Shown here: piece by piece, positions 45,953 through 57,250 of the stretch | Numbering within the stretch: the first letter of the stretch is position 1 | Layout of the letters: each line of letters starts with the position of its first letter | Source of the DNA: Amoebophrya sp. A120 | Lineage: Eukaryota; Sar; Dinophyceae; Syndiniales; Amoebophryaceae | Assembly (NCBI GenBank): GCA_905178155.1 | Contig: CAJINV010000005.1 | Coordinates: forward strand, 2,730,054 to 2,794,053 | Length of the DNA stretch: 64,000 bases | Reading direction: 5' to 3' | Position numbers and translations under genes: made by a program | Notes under the pieces: model-generated | The model's database searches: none | What the model was told of the DNA's origin: nothing | What the model saw: only the letters and a program-made list of their open reading frames with translations

Positions 45953-46363
45953 GATAGGAAGAAGCTGGCCTATCTTGGCGCGATTTCTGAACACCACCCG
46001 GGGGCCCTACCAGAGGCCCTACGCAGCGCGATCCGGAATAACCTGGAAGCGGACACGAATGAGGAGGAGGAGCAAAAGCAGGAGCAGCGGAAGCGCGCCG
46101 CGGTCGTGCCGGACAGCAGCGCGCCAGAAAAACTAGCGCCGTGGGTGAACTTGGGCTAGGAGGTGCAAAATTTCAGCGAGGAGCACGCAGAGACACGTAC
46201 CTCAGGGACTAGCGCCGGCCACAGCCCTGGACCCCGGGGCCGAGTTGCGGCTGGCATGGACAAAGGGAGGCAAGGTCAAGAGGTGGAGGCGTGCTCTAAT
46301 ATGATACGCCCCCACCTCAGGTGGCTCCTTCGTAGCATGGTCGTGCTATGGCCTAGTAGCTAG
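45953..46363 (+). pseudogene. Decayed coding frame with an in-frame TAG
   Basis: Frame 2 from 45953 reads as plausible protein (KKLAYLGAISEHHPGALPEA..., then an acidic Glu/Gln run), meets TAG at 46157-46159 and continues as plausible protein to 46363. There is no recognised domain; it is probably a remnant of a mobile-element protein. Confidence 0.3.
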
Positions 46364-46389
46364 CACAGAGCTGCTCGCGGTGGCGGGTT

Positions 46390-46740
46390 CCTGCTTCACT
46401 GCAGAAAAGGCGGCTTCGATTGCGCAAAAGATTGCACTCACTGCAAAACAGATGGCCTCCATCGCAAAGAAGGCTGCCTCCACTGCAAAAAAGATTGGCC
46501 TCCACTGCAAAAAAAGACTCGCCCCACTGCAAAAAAGATGGGAAAGGGGTATCGTGGGGGCGTGGTGGGCAGGCCGTTCGCCGTTACTCTTTCTGAAATC
46601 CGCCAACCGCTACTCTTTCTCCCATCCGTTACTCTTTGAAGGCACCACTTTCCTGCAGTCCGTTCCATTTTTTCTTCAGTCGGGCAACACTTTTCTGCAG
46701 TCGCTGCCTTCAGCGTCGTCTTTTTTTCAGTGCAACTGCA
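46390..46740. repeat. Degenerate short repeats in inverted arrangement
   Basis: At 46395-46535 the word ACTGCAAAAAAG (variants ACTGCAGAAAAG, TTGCGCAAAAG) recurs about eight times at 15-20 bp spacing. At 46650-46740 the complement (CTTTTCTGCAGT, TTTCTTCAGTC) recurs about five times. The two clusters could pair. No coding role is supported. Confidence 0.6.
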
Positions 46741-48529
46741 AACAAGTTTAGCGCCCGACCTTTTCGGACACGCCGTTCGGAGGTGCTTTTCCTGCGTGCG
46801 ACAAAAAATTTCATAATTTGCGACAAAACATCCTAAAAAATTAGAAAAAAATCGGAATTGTTGCGTCGCAACGAAATCGCTCCCGTTTTGCGCTATGTGC
46901 AAGAATTCTGCCACTTTTTTGCAGGCCTCGGGCATTTTTTTTGCAGGGTGGGCGTGTCGCAAGGATCGGGATTATTTGGCGCAAGATCTGGCGCCACATC
47001 TGACGCATGGAGCAACTCGGGCGCCGGCGTTGTGCGCCGCTGTTGGAGCCTGACGGCGGCGGCCGCTTGGGTGATTTGAACGTGGCCCGCGTTTGTGCTT
47101 CCCCGAGGGCCGGGGGCCGATCTGAATCTTTGTTGCCCATTTGCGTGGCGGCGCGTCCGCGGGCCAACCCGGAGCCAAAGGCCGGGCGCCGGTTGGGCTT
47201 CTGTGCGCCCGCCTTTTTTGCCCCCGGAAGCCTGGCCCCCGGCGGCCCGCGGTTGCCCGCCTGGCACACGACCGCGACATGGGTGGTCGGCGGGCTTGTG
47301 TGCCTTCGGTTTTGCCTCGGTTTCTTTTCGTTTTGGCCAATTTACTTCTTTCCTTTTTTTTCCAAAATTAAAAAGCGGAAGCGTTGTTTTTTGTTTTCCG
47401 GACCCACTTGGGCCCGATCCCCTCCCGTTGACCGACCGCGACCTGCCACGCCAGGGGTCGGGCCGCGAAAGCATAACTTCTGTGCGCTATTTTTCTACAG
47501 ACGCCGCAAATGGCCCAGCTTTGCTATGTTTCTCTAGGCCCTCAGTTATAATGAAGCTGCCGCGCCGCTGTGCCAACGAACACGCCGGCGCGGGCGCAAC
47601 GTATGCCCACTGCGTTCAGGCTTGGCGAGTTAGTTCGACTCTTGTCTCGCTACAAGACGACTTGCGGTGGCCCGTGCGCCCTGCATACACGCAGCGGGGA
47701 GCAGTAATCTTACTAGTAATAGTGTAGCTTGTGTTGTGGTGGAGGATAATGCTGCTCAGCAGAGCCCGAGTCTGTCGAGCACAAGGGCGCATATTTGGCA
47801 CAAGTTTTAGGCGCTAGGCCACTTGTCACACCGCGCGCACCCGTGCCAACCCGTAGACCACTCTCTCAGTCGGAGGGCCCCGGGGCCATTTTGGGCGCTA
47901 AAACATTGCTAAACTTTGCGCGATTTTTAAAAAACCCGGAAGCCGGCGCGTGACGAAGGGCGCCGCCTTTTCCAAGCCGGCCCCGTTTGGGCATTGGTGG
48001 CGGGTGGTTGCCTGCCCCGCCCCGGTAGCTGCGCGCAGGGGGCCCGCGTAATATTTCGCGCGCTCTCGGGCCGCCTCCCCTCCGCCCCCGAGAGGCTTCG
48101 CGCGGGGCCGCGTTGGTTTTCGGGTTTCGCTGATTTTCCGCAGCCGCGAATTCCTTGCGTTGTCCGTTTCCTTTGTGGGCCACCGGGGCGCCCGGCCTTG
48201 GCAAGCATCACGCCGGCGGGCGGCCTGGCGAGCGCGGCCCCCCGTGTCTTTCCCGGCTCGGGCCCGATGGGTGCCCGATGTCGGTAGGAGGTTGCTCTGC
48301 CCCGGGTATTTGTTGGGTCCCGGCGCCGGGGATGTTTCGGCCCTTTGGTTAGCAGAAGGCGCGCGACCAGAGTCGCGCAAAAGGTCCGGGCACAAGCATT
48401 GTCGCATCCTTCGCGAACTGCTAAGACGGCCGCTAAATCCGGATCACAGGCGTTTTGGGAAGGATTTTGCGTTTTCGGCAGTTTTAAGGAAGGTCCCGGG
48501 CCCTTCGCGGACCGTACCGCCGCCCTTTT

Positions 48530-48706
48530 CCAGCAGAAATTCAGCAGGGTTTTTAGCAGGCATTTTTAGCACCCAAATTTAGCAGGATTTTTAGCAGGGA
48601 TTTTTAGCGCCCAAATTTAGCAGGTTTTTTAGCAGGATACTTAGCACCCCAAAAATAGCAGCATACTTAGCAGCAAAAATAGCAGGAATTTTAGCAGGTC
48701 CTAAAA
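48530..48706 (+). repeat. TTTAGCAGG-type short interspersed tandem array
   Basis: About a dozen copies of TTAGCAG or close variants spaced 8-16 bp apart, including a ~38-bp unit repeated twice (TTTTTAGC[A/G]CCCAAATTTAGCAGG...). It stands out as AT-rich within a GC-rich block. Unit length is irregular, so it is not a simple microsatellite. Confidence 0.7.
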
Positions 48707-50305
48707 TTTGCCGCGTATTCGGGACCTCGCGGTCGTGTTGTCTGCAATGGCCGAAAGAATGCCGGCTAAGGTTTTGCATCGGGGGCGTGGCTCCTTAATG
48801 AAAAAGGGGCGAGCCGGCTCCTTTGATTTTGGGGCCGCGGCAGTGGGTTATCTGGCTCGGGCCGCGGGGTGTGTCGTTCCTTGTGTTGCGCACCCAGTAC
48901 CGAAACCCGGCGCCCCACCGCGCCCCCGCCGGGCGCCTCTTTTGCCGCCCTAGCGCCGTTCCTTGGGAAGGGTTCTGGCTTGGCACTTTGAAAAAATAAG
49001 ACAAAAAATAGCGCGAATTTAGCAGGCCCAACCGCCCCGGGCCCTCCGACCGAACTCTCGGTGGCCCGGCCGCCCTGCAAATACGCGCGCGCCGGGAAGT
49101 GGTAGGCCTATCAGTGTAGTGCTTTGGCGGCGGTGCGTAACACCACCCGAGTCGGGTGCAACTAGTCACATTTGGCACAAAGCTTTGGCGCTATGTTACT
49201 CGCCACGCACGCCCATCCCATACTACACCAGTCGACCGCTTCCAGTGCTTGGGTGGCTTGTCCACAGCAAACAGATGCCCTATGGTTAGCTTACGAGAGA
49301 GGCGGCGCAGTGGGCAGAGGCTGTCTATGGAGGCTCCGCCATCTTTCCCCCTCCGACTAAAGAACAAGAGGCATTCTGGAACTGGCGGCATCCACTCGCG
49401 GACAGACGCGCCACCGAGGTCCGCCCCACCTGCAGCGTCTTGCCATATAGAACATCATACAAGAAGAGCAGTCGTCGGCAATGCCGCGCCTGCTTTTAGT
49501 GCTTGCCTGGTGGAATAGCCGCGCCGCGCCGCTGAGTGATCGGGAGCGAGGCGGCTTTTGCAGTGTGTGAGCCCGGCGGCTGTTCGCCGGGACATTGCGC
49601 GGCGCGCTGCACCTCCGCACGTCGAGACGGCCGGAGACGCTTTTGGTCTGTGGCCCTCCCGTTTTTTTTGTTTTTCCTTTCCCTGTAAAACCCTACCACC
49701 ACCCCCACTACTTGCGGCCGCCTTACTCTTTACGGCGGGCCGGACAAACATCCTGCAGGGCGTTAGCGCGTGGGACGGCTTGAATCAGATTAGCTTGCGC
49801 GGCGACTCGCGACAGGTAATTGATGCGGGTTTCTTTCATCCGACCGGCCTTGGCGCAGGCTGGCTTGCTATTAAAAAGCGCGGCGGTAGATGCGGGGCGT
49901 TCTTGTTTTTGGCCTAGAGCGTCGCCCTGTGCCTGGCTTGAACAACAACGACACGAGGGCAGGGCGCAGGGAGGCACGAACAACATGAGCAGCATCCGCT
50001 CGCAGATTCCGACCAGAAAAAAGGTAGCCGTGCCATATTCAATCCGGTGGCGCTGCTACATCGGGGGAGAAGCATTACGCATATGCTGGCAGTTGGGCGG
50101 GGGCAAGGCTAGCGCCCTTCTGTAGGGTGTTCGTCGTGTAGTGCCCCGTCGGGTTTAGTACGTAGACCGTCCTCCTCCTCCTTTACAGCCAGCATAGAAC
50201 TAAGACGCCCCAAAGTGCATGGCCATGCAGACACATCAGTGAACACGGTGCGCATGTGTTCGCTGCGCGTGCTTTTCTATGGGATATACAGGCCAAGGAG
50301 CCTGA

Positions 50306-50695
50306 GAATCGAATGAGGCGACGCTGAGCAAATTTCTGTCGACGTTAGTGAAATTGTCAGACGGCCTTCAAATCCCTTCGCAAGAAATTGCGAACTTCTG
50401 CAGCGAATATGCCCCGTATGCAAAAGAACAAAACGAACGCGAACTGTGCGACTTGCTTGGCGATTTCTTTAACAGGAACAGCGCCCCGATTGACGACGGA
50501 ACAAAACCAGGCCAATTGCTTGCTCAGATGTCTCGCGACGACTGTGGCAAATTTGCGCAAGTGATTCTGTCGACCGCGAAGGACTTGATCGCGCAGAAAA
50601 ACTGGGGCGCTGATCTGGTTCAAATCCAAAGGGGCGTGGAAGAGGAAAAGCGTGCGCTGACTATGCAGAAAAAGCAGCTGACTACGCAGAGTTAA
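50306..50695 (+). CDS. Hypothetical coding fragment
   Basis: An open frame of ~130 residues with good coding character (EIANFCSEYAPYAKEQNERE, later a Lys/Gln-rich C-terminus) ending at TAA 50693-50695. There is no in-frame ATG at its left end, only GTG 50348 and a stop at 50303. It may be a final exon or a fragment of a mobile-element protein. No domain recognised. Confidence 0.3.
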   Translation, partial: ESNEATLSKFLSTLVKLSDGLQIPSQEIANFCSEYAPYAKEQNERELCDLLGDFFNRNSAPIDDGTKPGQLLAQMSRDDCGKFAQVILSTAKDLIAQKNWGADLVQIQRGVEEEKRALTMQKKQLTTQS

Positions 50696-52240
50696 GCGCT
50701 TTGGTGCCTTCGGTGTCAGTTGTCAGTCTTAGCACGAATTATCGTGGGCGGTCCTAGTTTTCTGTTGCGCTTCGATGCTTTCTTTTGATGGTCTTTAGTG
50801 AGCGCCAGCGGTACTATTTCATTGGGCCGACAGCCCGCTGATACATAAAGATCATGGACCACGATTATGCTTTTTATGCATCACTGGCACTGAACTAATA
50901 TGATCGGCATATCACTTAATGAAATTTGATATCTCTCGTGCTCGCCACGATTCGGATTCATGACAAGCTTCGCGCTGAAGGGCGCAGTCAATTCATAAGT
51001 CAATAGGCCGCCTTGCTCTTGGCCGACATCAGCATCCCGAGCGAGGGGCCAGACTTTGCTGGGGTTGCAAGCCAAAAAAGGTCTGCGGAAAAAAATAATG
51101 GAAAAGTGCTATCATTGTAAATAAAGAAAAATAGAGAACCTCCCGGAAAATTTCGTCGCCTCGGCCCCGTCTTCGTTCTTTTTCTTTTTCCCCAACCAAC
51201 CAAAATACGTTGACACTCCTTTCAGCCCTAGTCCTGCGCATAGTCATACGTCGTCGCGATCCTTGGAACAAGCACCTCGACCGTAGAGCGCTGCACCGCC
51301 TCAGGTCAGAGCGTTGCGTGCCTTTTTTCTAGATTTGCCTTTGCCTTGCCTTTTCATTCTCTCTGTGGTATCTATCTGGCGCCAAGCAGTTGTGTCTGTT
51401 TTGGGCTTTTGAGTGTTTTTTTCTTCGGGATCGAGGTGGATATAGCAATGCGCATGTGAAAATGTTTGCATCGGCCGAATGGTCTTCAGATCTGATGCAG
51501 CTACGTCAGCAGGCTAAGTAGCGACATTTTCCATCTGCCACGTTTTCGCTTCGACCCGCTCTCGTCGCGGCCGACGCAGATAGGGTTTCAGGGTCAGGGG
51601 TTCGTTTAATAGGGTTGCTCTTCCTATTTTGATCATCACATAAAGTGCCGACGATGACGCATGTCCACCTCTGCCCCTCCGTAGAGAGCACGAAACTTCT
51701 GGAGGGGCAGTGCTGCTATTTACCCTTGTTGCTTGTTGTACACATTCTTCCATTGGGGCTCGAAAACAAAAAAGCGCAAAGAATAGCTTGCTCTGCGCCG
51801 CCGCCTACTTGGAAGCCAGCGGGCTGGCTGCGCCGACAGAATAGAGTACCTCCCGAGAAAAAAAATGCTAGAAGTCCCAGCTGGCATTTCCGGGGGAAGC
51901 CCTCATATCCATGCCTCGCATGCACCCGCAGACTTTCGCTTCTTACTTTGGAAGTGACTTGCCGTAACATTGATCGTTCTTTTTATTTGTTCGTAGTAGA
52001 CAAAAACAAAGTGTTGCGCTGCTGGATTCGCCCGGCAGGGTTGTAAATTCGCTGCTGCCCCCTCCTATTAATACCGCGAACGAGCAAACGCAAGGCAGCG
52101 GAGATGTTCTCTCGCTAAGACAGGGTGCGCGCAGGTATTACCTTCGCGCCAAGCATGCTCAGCACCCCCACAAACTCCATTTGTGGCCGGCGTATCAGAG
52201 TAAGAGAGAGCCCACCGGGGAAAAGAGGGCAGGCTTGGTA

Positions 52241-52531
52241 ATGCTGAAAAAAACAACAACCGCAAACGTACCCAATTCTGCGTCTGTAGCAGCTGCTTTG
52301 CAATGCATAAACAGGGAGAAGCGTCAACGGGACGCATCGGAAGAAGCTTGGGCGAGCGTGAAAAACGAAAAGTCGTCGTGGAACCAAAACAGGAAACAAT
52401 CGGAGAAAGACGACAAACGGCTACAAGAACTGCTGGAAAAACATGGACGGCTAAAGGAAGCAAAAGAGGCACTGAAACAGGAAAAAGAAGAAGAAGCCCG
52501 CCGGGCAAAAAAAACAAAAAGAGGAAGTTAA
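52241..52531 (+). CDS. Hypothetical small coiled-coil ORF
   Basis: From ATG 52241, 96 residues: a short neutral start followed by a highly charged helix rich in Lys, Glu and Arg, ending in a basic tail. Composition alone suggests a coiled coil. No partner exons, domain or expression signal could be seen, so it could equally be chance in purine-rich DNA. Confidence 0.25.
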   Translation: MLKKTTTANVPNSASVAAALQCINREKRQRDASEEAWASVKNEKSSWNQNRKQSEKDDKRLQELLEKHGRLKEAKEALKQEKEEEARRAKKTKRGS

Positions 52532-53487
52532 GAAGCGAACACCAGGGTGGCGGAGCCGCTACCGGAAGAACGTGAGAATGGCAAAAGTAAAAAAGGTTGC
52601 TCCAGGAAAAAACGGTGCGGAGATTCAAGAAGCTTCATGAAGCAGAAGGAGCTAAATAGTTTACGAAGCAGGATGGGGCGCATTCCGTAATAAAAAGTAG
52701 ATGATGAGTAACTCACGTCTTGTACTTGAACTTGTTGCCCTGCACGTTGCAGAGAATCAGTGCTATTGCGCAGCTGGCTGGTGAGGAGCATCTTCATTTG
52801 CGTCAAATACTAGGAAGAAAAACAACTGCGGCACGTGACGGGGACCCCGAGCCAGCCCCAGAACTCAAGCGTATTTATACTCGTCTGATGTAGACACGAA
52901 CATAGTACAATTACTTTTGTTCAAACCAAAACAGAACCTGTTTCCGTAGCTGACAAGAGAATTACTGTATCTGTAAGCGTATTTTATACTTCCGTGAAGT
53001 AGATGAGCCTGAACTTCTGCGCAACTAGTTGCAACTTCTGTACGATCACCATGAATACATCGCCCGAGTGCCATCACCCCAAAGCAAGACTCAGACTACC
53101 ATGTTTCACTCCCAAGTTGTCTCTAATTCGACTACGAATGGATGAAAAATAAGTGTAATTAACGCTGCAGCGTCAGCGGTATGTGATAAAGATTGATTAG
53201 TTACCCTGTTGCGTGCGCCGCGCTGGCACCGTGCGCCAACTGCTTTCTGTTCATGACCCATCAAAGAACGACAATGAATACGGGGCACCAGCGGGTGGTG
53301 CAGGAGCAGAAGCTTCAGTAAATACGTGCTGAAAGGTTTCATGTTGTGACACCGTAGTGCCCAAGTCCAAGTGGATGATGATCGGTTTTATTCAACCAAC
53401 GGATCCAGGCGGCATGACAGCGATCCAGCGCGAACAGTACTTAGCTTCAGACAATATTCAACGTGAGCCAGCGTTTGTTTTTTGAGT

Positions 53488-53724
53488 TTATGTGTGGTCG
53501 CGCAAGAAGAATAACGCTCCGTAGTGGTCGTTTGCATTTGCGGAGATGGACAGGGATTCCAGATTATGATCAGCATTGAATGCGATCCAAAAATGAGCCG
53601 CTCTATGGGGAAAACGAAAAGAATTCGCCCCAGTCTTCCAGTTTGCTCCTGCAAATGTGGTGCCCTTGGAAAAAAAACTTGACAAAGGAACGAAGTTCAT
53701 TGCTGCCTCCAACATTTTCTTCAT
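53488..53724 (-). CDS. Hypothetical minus-strand ORF (possible terminal exon)
   Basis: A 78-residue frame with balanced, protein-like composition (TFAGANWKTGANSFRFP..., ending LFFLRDHT). If real it would be the only minus-strand gene in the window. The opposite strand over the same bases also reads well from 53600 onward, so strand choice is uncertain. Confidence 0.25.
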   Translation of the reverse strand: MKKMLEAAMNFVPLSSFFSKGTTFAGANWKTGANSFRFPHRAAHFWIAFNADHNLESLSISANANDHYGALFFLRDHT

Positions 53725-54043
53725 TGGTGCAAGAAACGAGCATCAACTCAGACTGAATGAAGAAGCCGATAAAAGTATGCTTGCAATTTTGGCTTTCGTA
53801 GTTCTCCTTCTCTGGCTCTGGTCGTTCTCGTTCAAGGGCGCAGGTCTCAAAGCAGCTAGTCCCAGCATTTCCGCTTGCAGTCCTGACGAGATAGGACCTG
53901 CGTTTTTAGCATCGAGTGTGGAGAGTGCCGGCATCTCTGTCTACTTGCAATCGGGCAGCCAACAACATCATGAAAAAAAACCTCAGTTAGCGATATGGTT
54001 TTTGCGTTTGGTACAAAGTCTGTTGTAGCTTGACCACTCACAG

Positions 54044-54433
54044 CAGACGACGGCAGCACGGACTTTCTTGGAGAATGAGAACGGCATTTTTAATTTTTGG
54101 ATGGCAAAAATTACACAAGTGGACAGCTCACAGCTTGGTGTTGAATTTTACAACAGGGTGCTGCATACGACAGCAGCTGACGAGCACGGCGGTGCGGCGA
54201 ACGCTGGAACACCCGGGTTGTGCTGCAGTTTTTTTGCCTAGACTAGCAAGACTTTTAAAGACGAGGAAGCTGCGTCGGAGGGACTGAGGTGGGCCGAGAG
54301 CGGAGGAATAAACGAGCCGCAGTATATCGAAGAAGAAGGCGGAGTGGCCAACTTCTACCTTCGCGGACGAATGTCCTCGACAGCTGTGATGAAGAATATC
54401 GAAAGGTTTTCGAAAATTGCACACAACATTTAG
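54044..54433 (+). pseudogene. Coding frame interrupted by TAG
   Basis: Frame 2 reads as good protein (TFLENENGIFNFWMAKITQV..., then KDEEAASEGLRWAESGG... to FSKIAHNI) with a single TAG at 54239-54241 and a final TAG at 54431. The bases before the internal TAG are a polypyrimidine tract, so the TAG could instead be the acceptor of a short intron. The same frame is open back to about 53600 apart from TAG 54026. No family recognised. Confidence 0.35.
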
Positions 54434-55119
54434 AGATACGGATAACTTCAGTTCAGAAAGTAGCAGAACATCCAAGAACAAGCGCGCAAGTACTTATTGT
54501 TATTGACGCGCTGCATCGGCAGCAGGCCGACGTACAGGGGGCGCCTTGTGTTGTTGTCGATTTGCTTGCACCACCGGGATTATGTACACGACTAGTGTTG
54601 TTTTGCGAATTTTCTCACGGCCCTTCGAGAACCATGTACATATTTATTGTTAACCGACCGTGACCTATCAAGTACCAAGTCCTGGTAGTATCTTGAGCGG
54701 TATTGTACCGTCACCCGACGACGGATGGAGTGGTCCTTAATTTCAGAACCCTTTCGGCTTCTGCCTTCCTCTGAAGGTGGTCAGGTACTCGGCGGTGGTG
54801 TTCCCATCTTCGTCCAATGGATTTCCGTTTGCTGTCCTTGCTGCGACCCCGAACCCGCCCGACAAGGTTCTGTGACACGATTGCTGTTGCGAGAGACACA
54901 TCACGGAGCAGCATCTTAGTCGTCCGACGTCAATGACGTCGCGCACACAACTCGAAAAGGCACGTTTGGCCTTCACCAGAGTTTGAAGAGCTCCAGGTCC
55001 TGTTATAGGTAGACTGATCCCCTTCGGAAAGGGTTCCTTCGTCGTCACGTGGTCGTCTTTCTGCTGGCCAGAAGATCGTGTAAAAATTGCAGAGAAAGTT
55101 GAGTTTCGTACGCTATAGA

Positions 55120-55905
55120 ATGAAGCAGGTTCTTCTTCTCAACACTACTCTTGCTCTGCTCCAAGCCGACATCGGAGCGATCGCATTGCAGGTCCTGACC
55201 GGGAAAAGCCAGAAAGCTGCCAACCAAGCTACCCTGAAGACGTGTGCCTGCGTGAACTGGAAGGGCAGCACAACGGACAAACAGGGCAAGGTCGGCACTG
55301 ACCAAACGTGGTATACGCCCCAGGGCGACGACACGGAGTACGGAAAATTGTACGCCTCCGGGAAAGTATGGTTGTAAAAACGAAGGGCGTCTTCAGTGTA
55401 AAGCATGGTCACTGCATGCAAGGTAGACATCAACAACCTCCGCTACCATCATAGCTCCAACGTATGCGTGGCAGGTTTCTGCAGACGACATGAAAATTTG
55501 TGATGCTGTTAGTCGGAGACAGTACCATCACTGTGCGCACTTTCTCTAGCTGGATACGCGGCACCTTACCTCACGGGAGCTGAAGGAGGCGAAGAAAACT
55601 ACGGGGAGTACTGCGCCGCCTGGGAAGACAGCCAGACGGCCATTGACGGCGGCAAGAAGGGCGTCGTGGGGCAGAACACCGACTGCGCGGATGTTGACAC
55701 GCGGCCGGACTGGTGCAGCAAGAAGTGGTGCTACGTCCGGCTCGACGGGGAGGCCAACGGGAGCATCATGAGGGAGCCGCTGGACAAGAACGCGCCGGGA
55801 AAGCCGGACGGCCCGGGCTGTACCGAGTTGAGCGACGTCACTGTGTCGAAGCAACAGGACAGCTTCTTGTGGTACTCGTATCAGATCTGCGAAAATGCGC
55901 AATAA
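55120..55905 (+). CDS. Secreted Cys/Trp-rich protein, 2 exons
   Basis: Exon 1 is 55120-55365 and exon 2 55549-55905 (200 residues). The N-terminus (MKQVLLLNTTLALLQ...) looks like a cleavable signal peptide. The mature part has paired cysteines, with CACVNW near the start and YCAAW, TDCAD, PDWCSKKWCYV, PGC and QIC later. A WC-x2-WCYV block of this kind is familiar from secreted proteins of dinoflagellates and other protists, but I know no function. In-frame joining needs intron 55366-55548 (GT...TA) or, shifted one base, 55367-55549 (TA...AG); a strict GT-AG join at the same AG breaks the frame. A longer GT-AG intron ending inside exon 2 (~55611) is possible but would delete 21 plausible residues. 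Confidence 0.65.
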
Positions 55906-57250
55906 GGACAAGAATTAGAATGGCATGTACGCGAAATCGAAAATGACGAGGGAAAGAATCACTACATTATCGCGCTCTATTCATTGATCGCGCTGCTGTA
56001 CAGATAGGTAAAATCAAAACTTTGCCGCCAACTGAATTCATAATAATGTTTTCTAGCCGTAATTATACCGTTTGATTTAAAAACCTTGCTTCTCTAAAGA
56101 GAGGCAGCCGCAAGACAGCACAGGAGGCTTAAAAGCTGAAGGTGATGAAACGCCTCACCTACTCACGCGCGCAAGACGAGAGACACAACGAAAGTGGAGA
56201 CACAAGAGGGTACGTTTTCAATTGGTTGCCAAGCAACTAGGGTCATGCTCATTGAATAAATGCAACACGTTGATTTTGCACAGAGCGTCACATCATGGTG
56301 AAAAGAGCAGGCTCGCGACACACGGAGCACGTGGGGGCACCGTCTCATACATACAGCCATACCAACCAGCAACTGTGCCAATCTTCATCAAGTGCATCTG
56401 CAGCATATCGCAGGGACTCACTCCCCGGACTCCTACGCTCTTAAAATGATCAAATGTTGATTATGATCCACCTCCTCCATTCGCGTGGATTTAAAGATCG
56501 CAGGAGTGCCGGTACCGAATTTTAAAGAATCCCCATGTGCTTCGATGCAAAGAAAAAGAAGCAGGTTCGGTACTTAGCACTGAGCAGCAAAGTAGTAGTA
56601 GTACTCTGTGAGTGGCGAAGAAAAGCAAAAGTGCAGCAAAGTAGTACTCTGTGAGTGACGAAGAAAAGCAAAAGATCGAAGACGCAGACAATAATCTGAG
56701 TGACGATGACGCCTTTCATCTGACTGATGGAAAAGAAAGATCAGAAACCATTTGAAGAAGATCCAACTGATGAGTTTTTCGCTCTCCTGGCGAGGGGCGA
56801 AATTTAAAGATCCCGCAATTGAGATAAACGTTCCAACGCTTGATCGCCTGATGTAAGACATGGAAACCTAAAGATCCTGATCCAAAATTTGCTAAAGAGA
56901 TAAGCAATGCGATTTCTCAAGATCGTGGTGTTAGGAAATAGAGTCGGATCCTGCAAGAGGAGACTTCACCAATGAATGTTGCTGCAAGAGCAAGTCGCGA
57001 GAGGATCACGTTCTTGTCGGATCAAAAATTTAAAGAACGGTCACAACTTGAATTTCTTGATGGAATCAAAACTATGTAGTTGGAAACTATGTTGTTGGCA
57101 AAAGCAAAAACCTTTCGTGAATGTCTTGAATTCTTTCCTCGACTCCTCAACCCCACAGGGACACCGAGCTATCAGATCGGTAGGTATTGTACGACGGAAG
57201 TACAACACACCACTAGCACACTCTAAAACACCCCAAACCCTTACCTCAAA
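55906..57250. other. Intergenic spacer
   Basis: About 1.3 kb with no supported gene; contains one short tandem duplication listed separately. The promoter and 5' UTR of RPL18a must lie at its right end. Confidence 0.55.
56584..56674 (+). repeat. Two-copy tandem duplication of about 45 bp
   Basis: The unit (starting GCAGCAAAGTAGTA and ending GAAGAAAAGCAAAAG) occurs at about 56584 and 56633 with a GTA-triplet length difference and one substitution. It lies in intergenic DNA. Confidence 0.8.

Larger units (their letters stand above)
44172..50305. other. Gene-poor block, largely GC-rich, of decayed repeats and fragments
   Basis: Six kilobases without an intact gene. Long open frames around 47000-48500 occur on both strands simultaneously and are explained by GC-rich composition (few stops), not by coding signals. 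Individual items worth naming (tRNA-like remnant, broken coding frame, two repeat clusters) are listed separately. No introner ends occur here. Confidence 0.55.

Noticed and set aside
47000-48590. Long open frames on both strands (up to ~210 codons)
   Set aside because: The region is very GC-rich, so stops are rare in every frame; all six frames are similarly open and none has protein-like composition or a domain.
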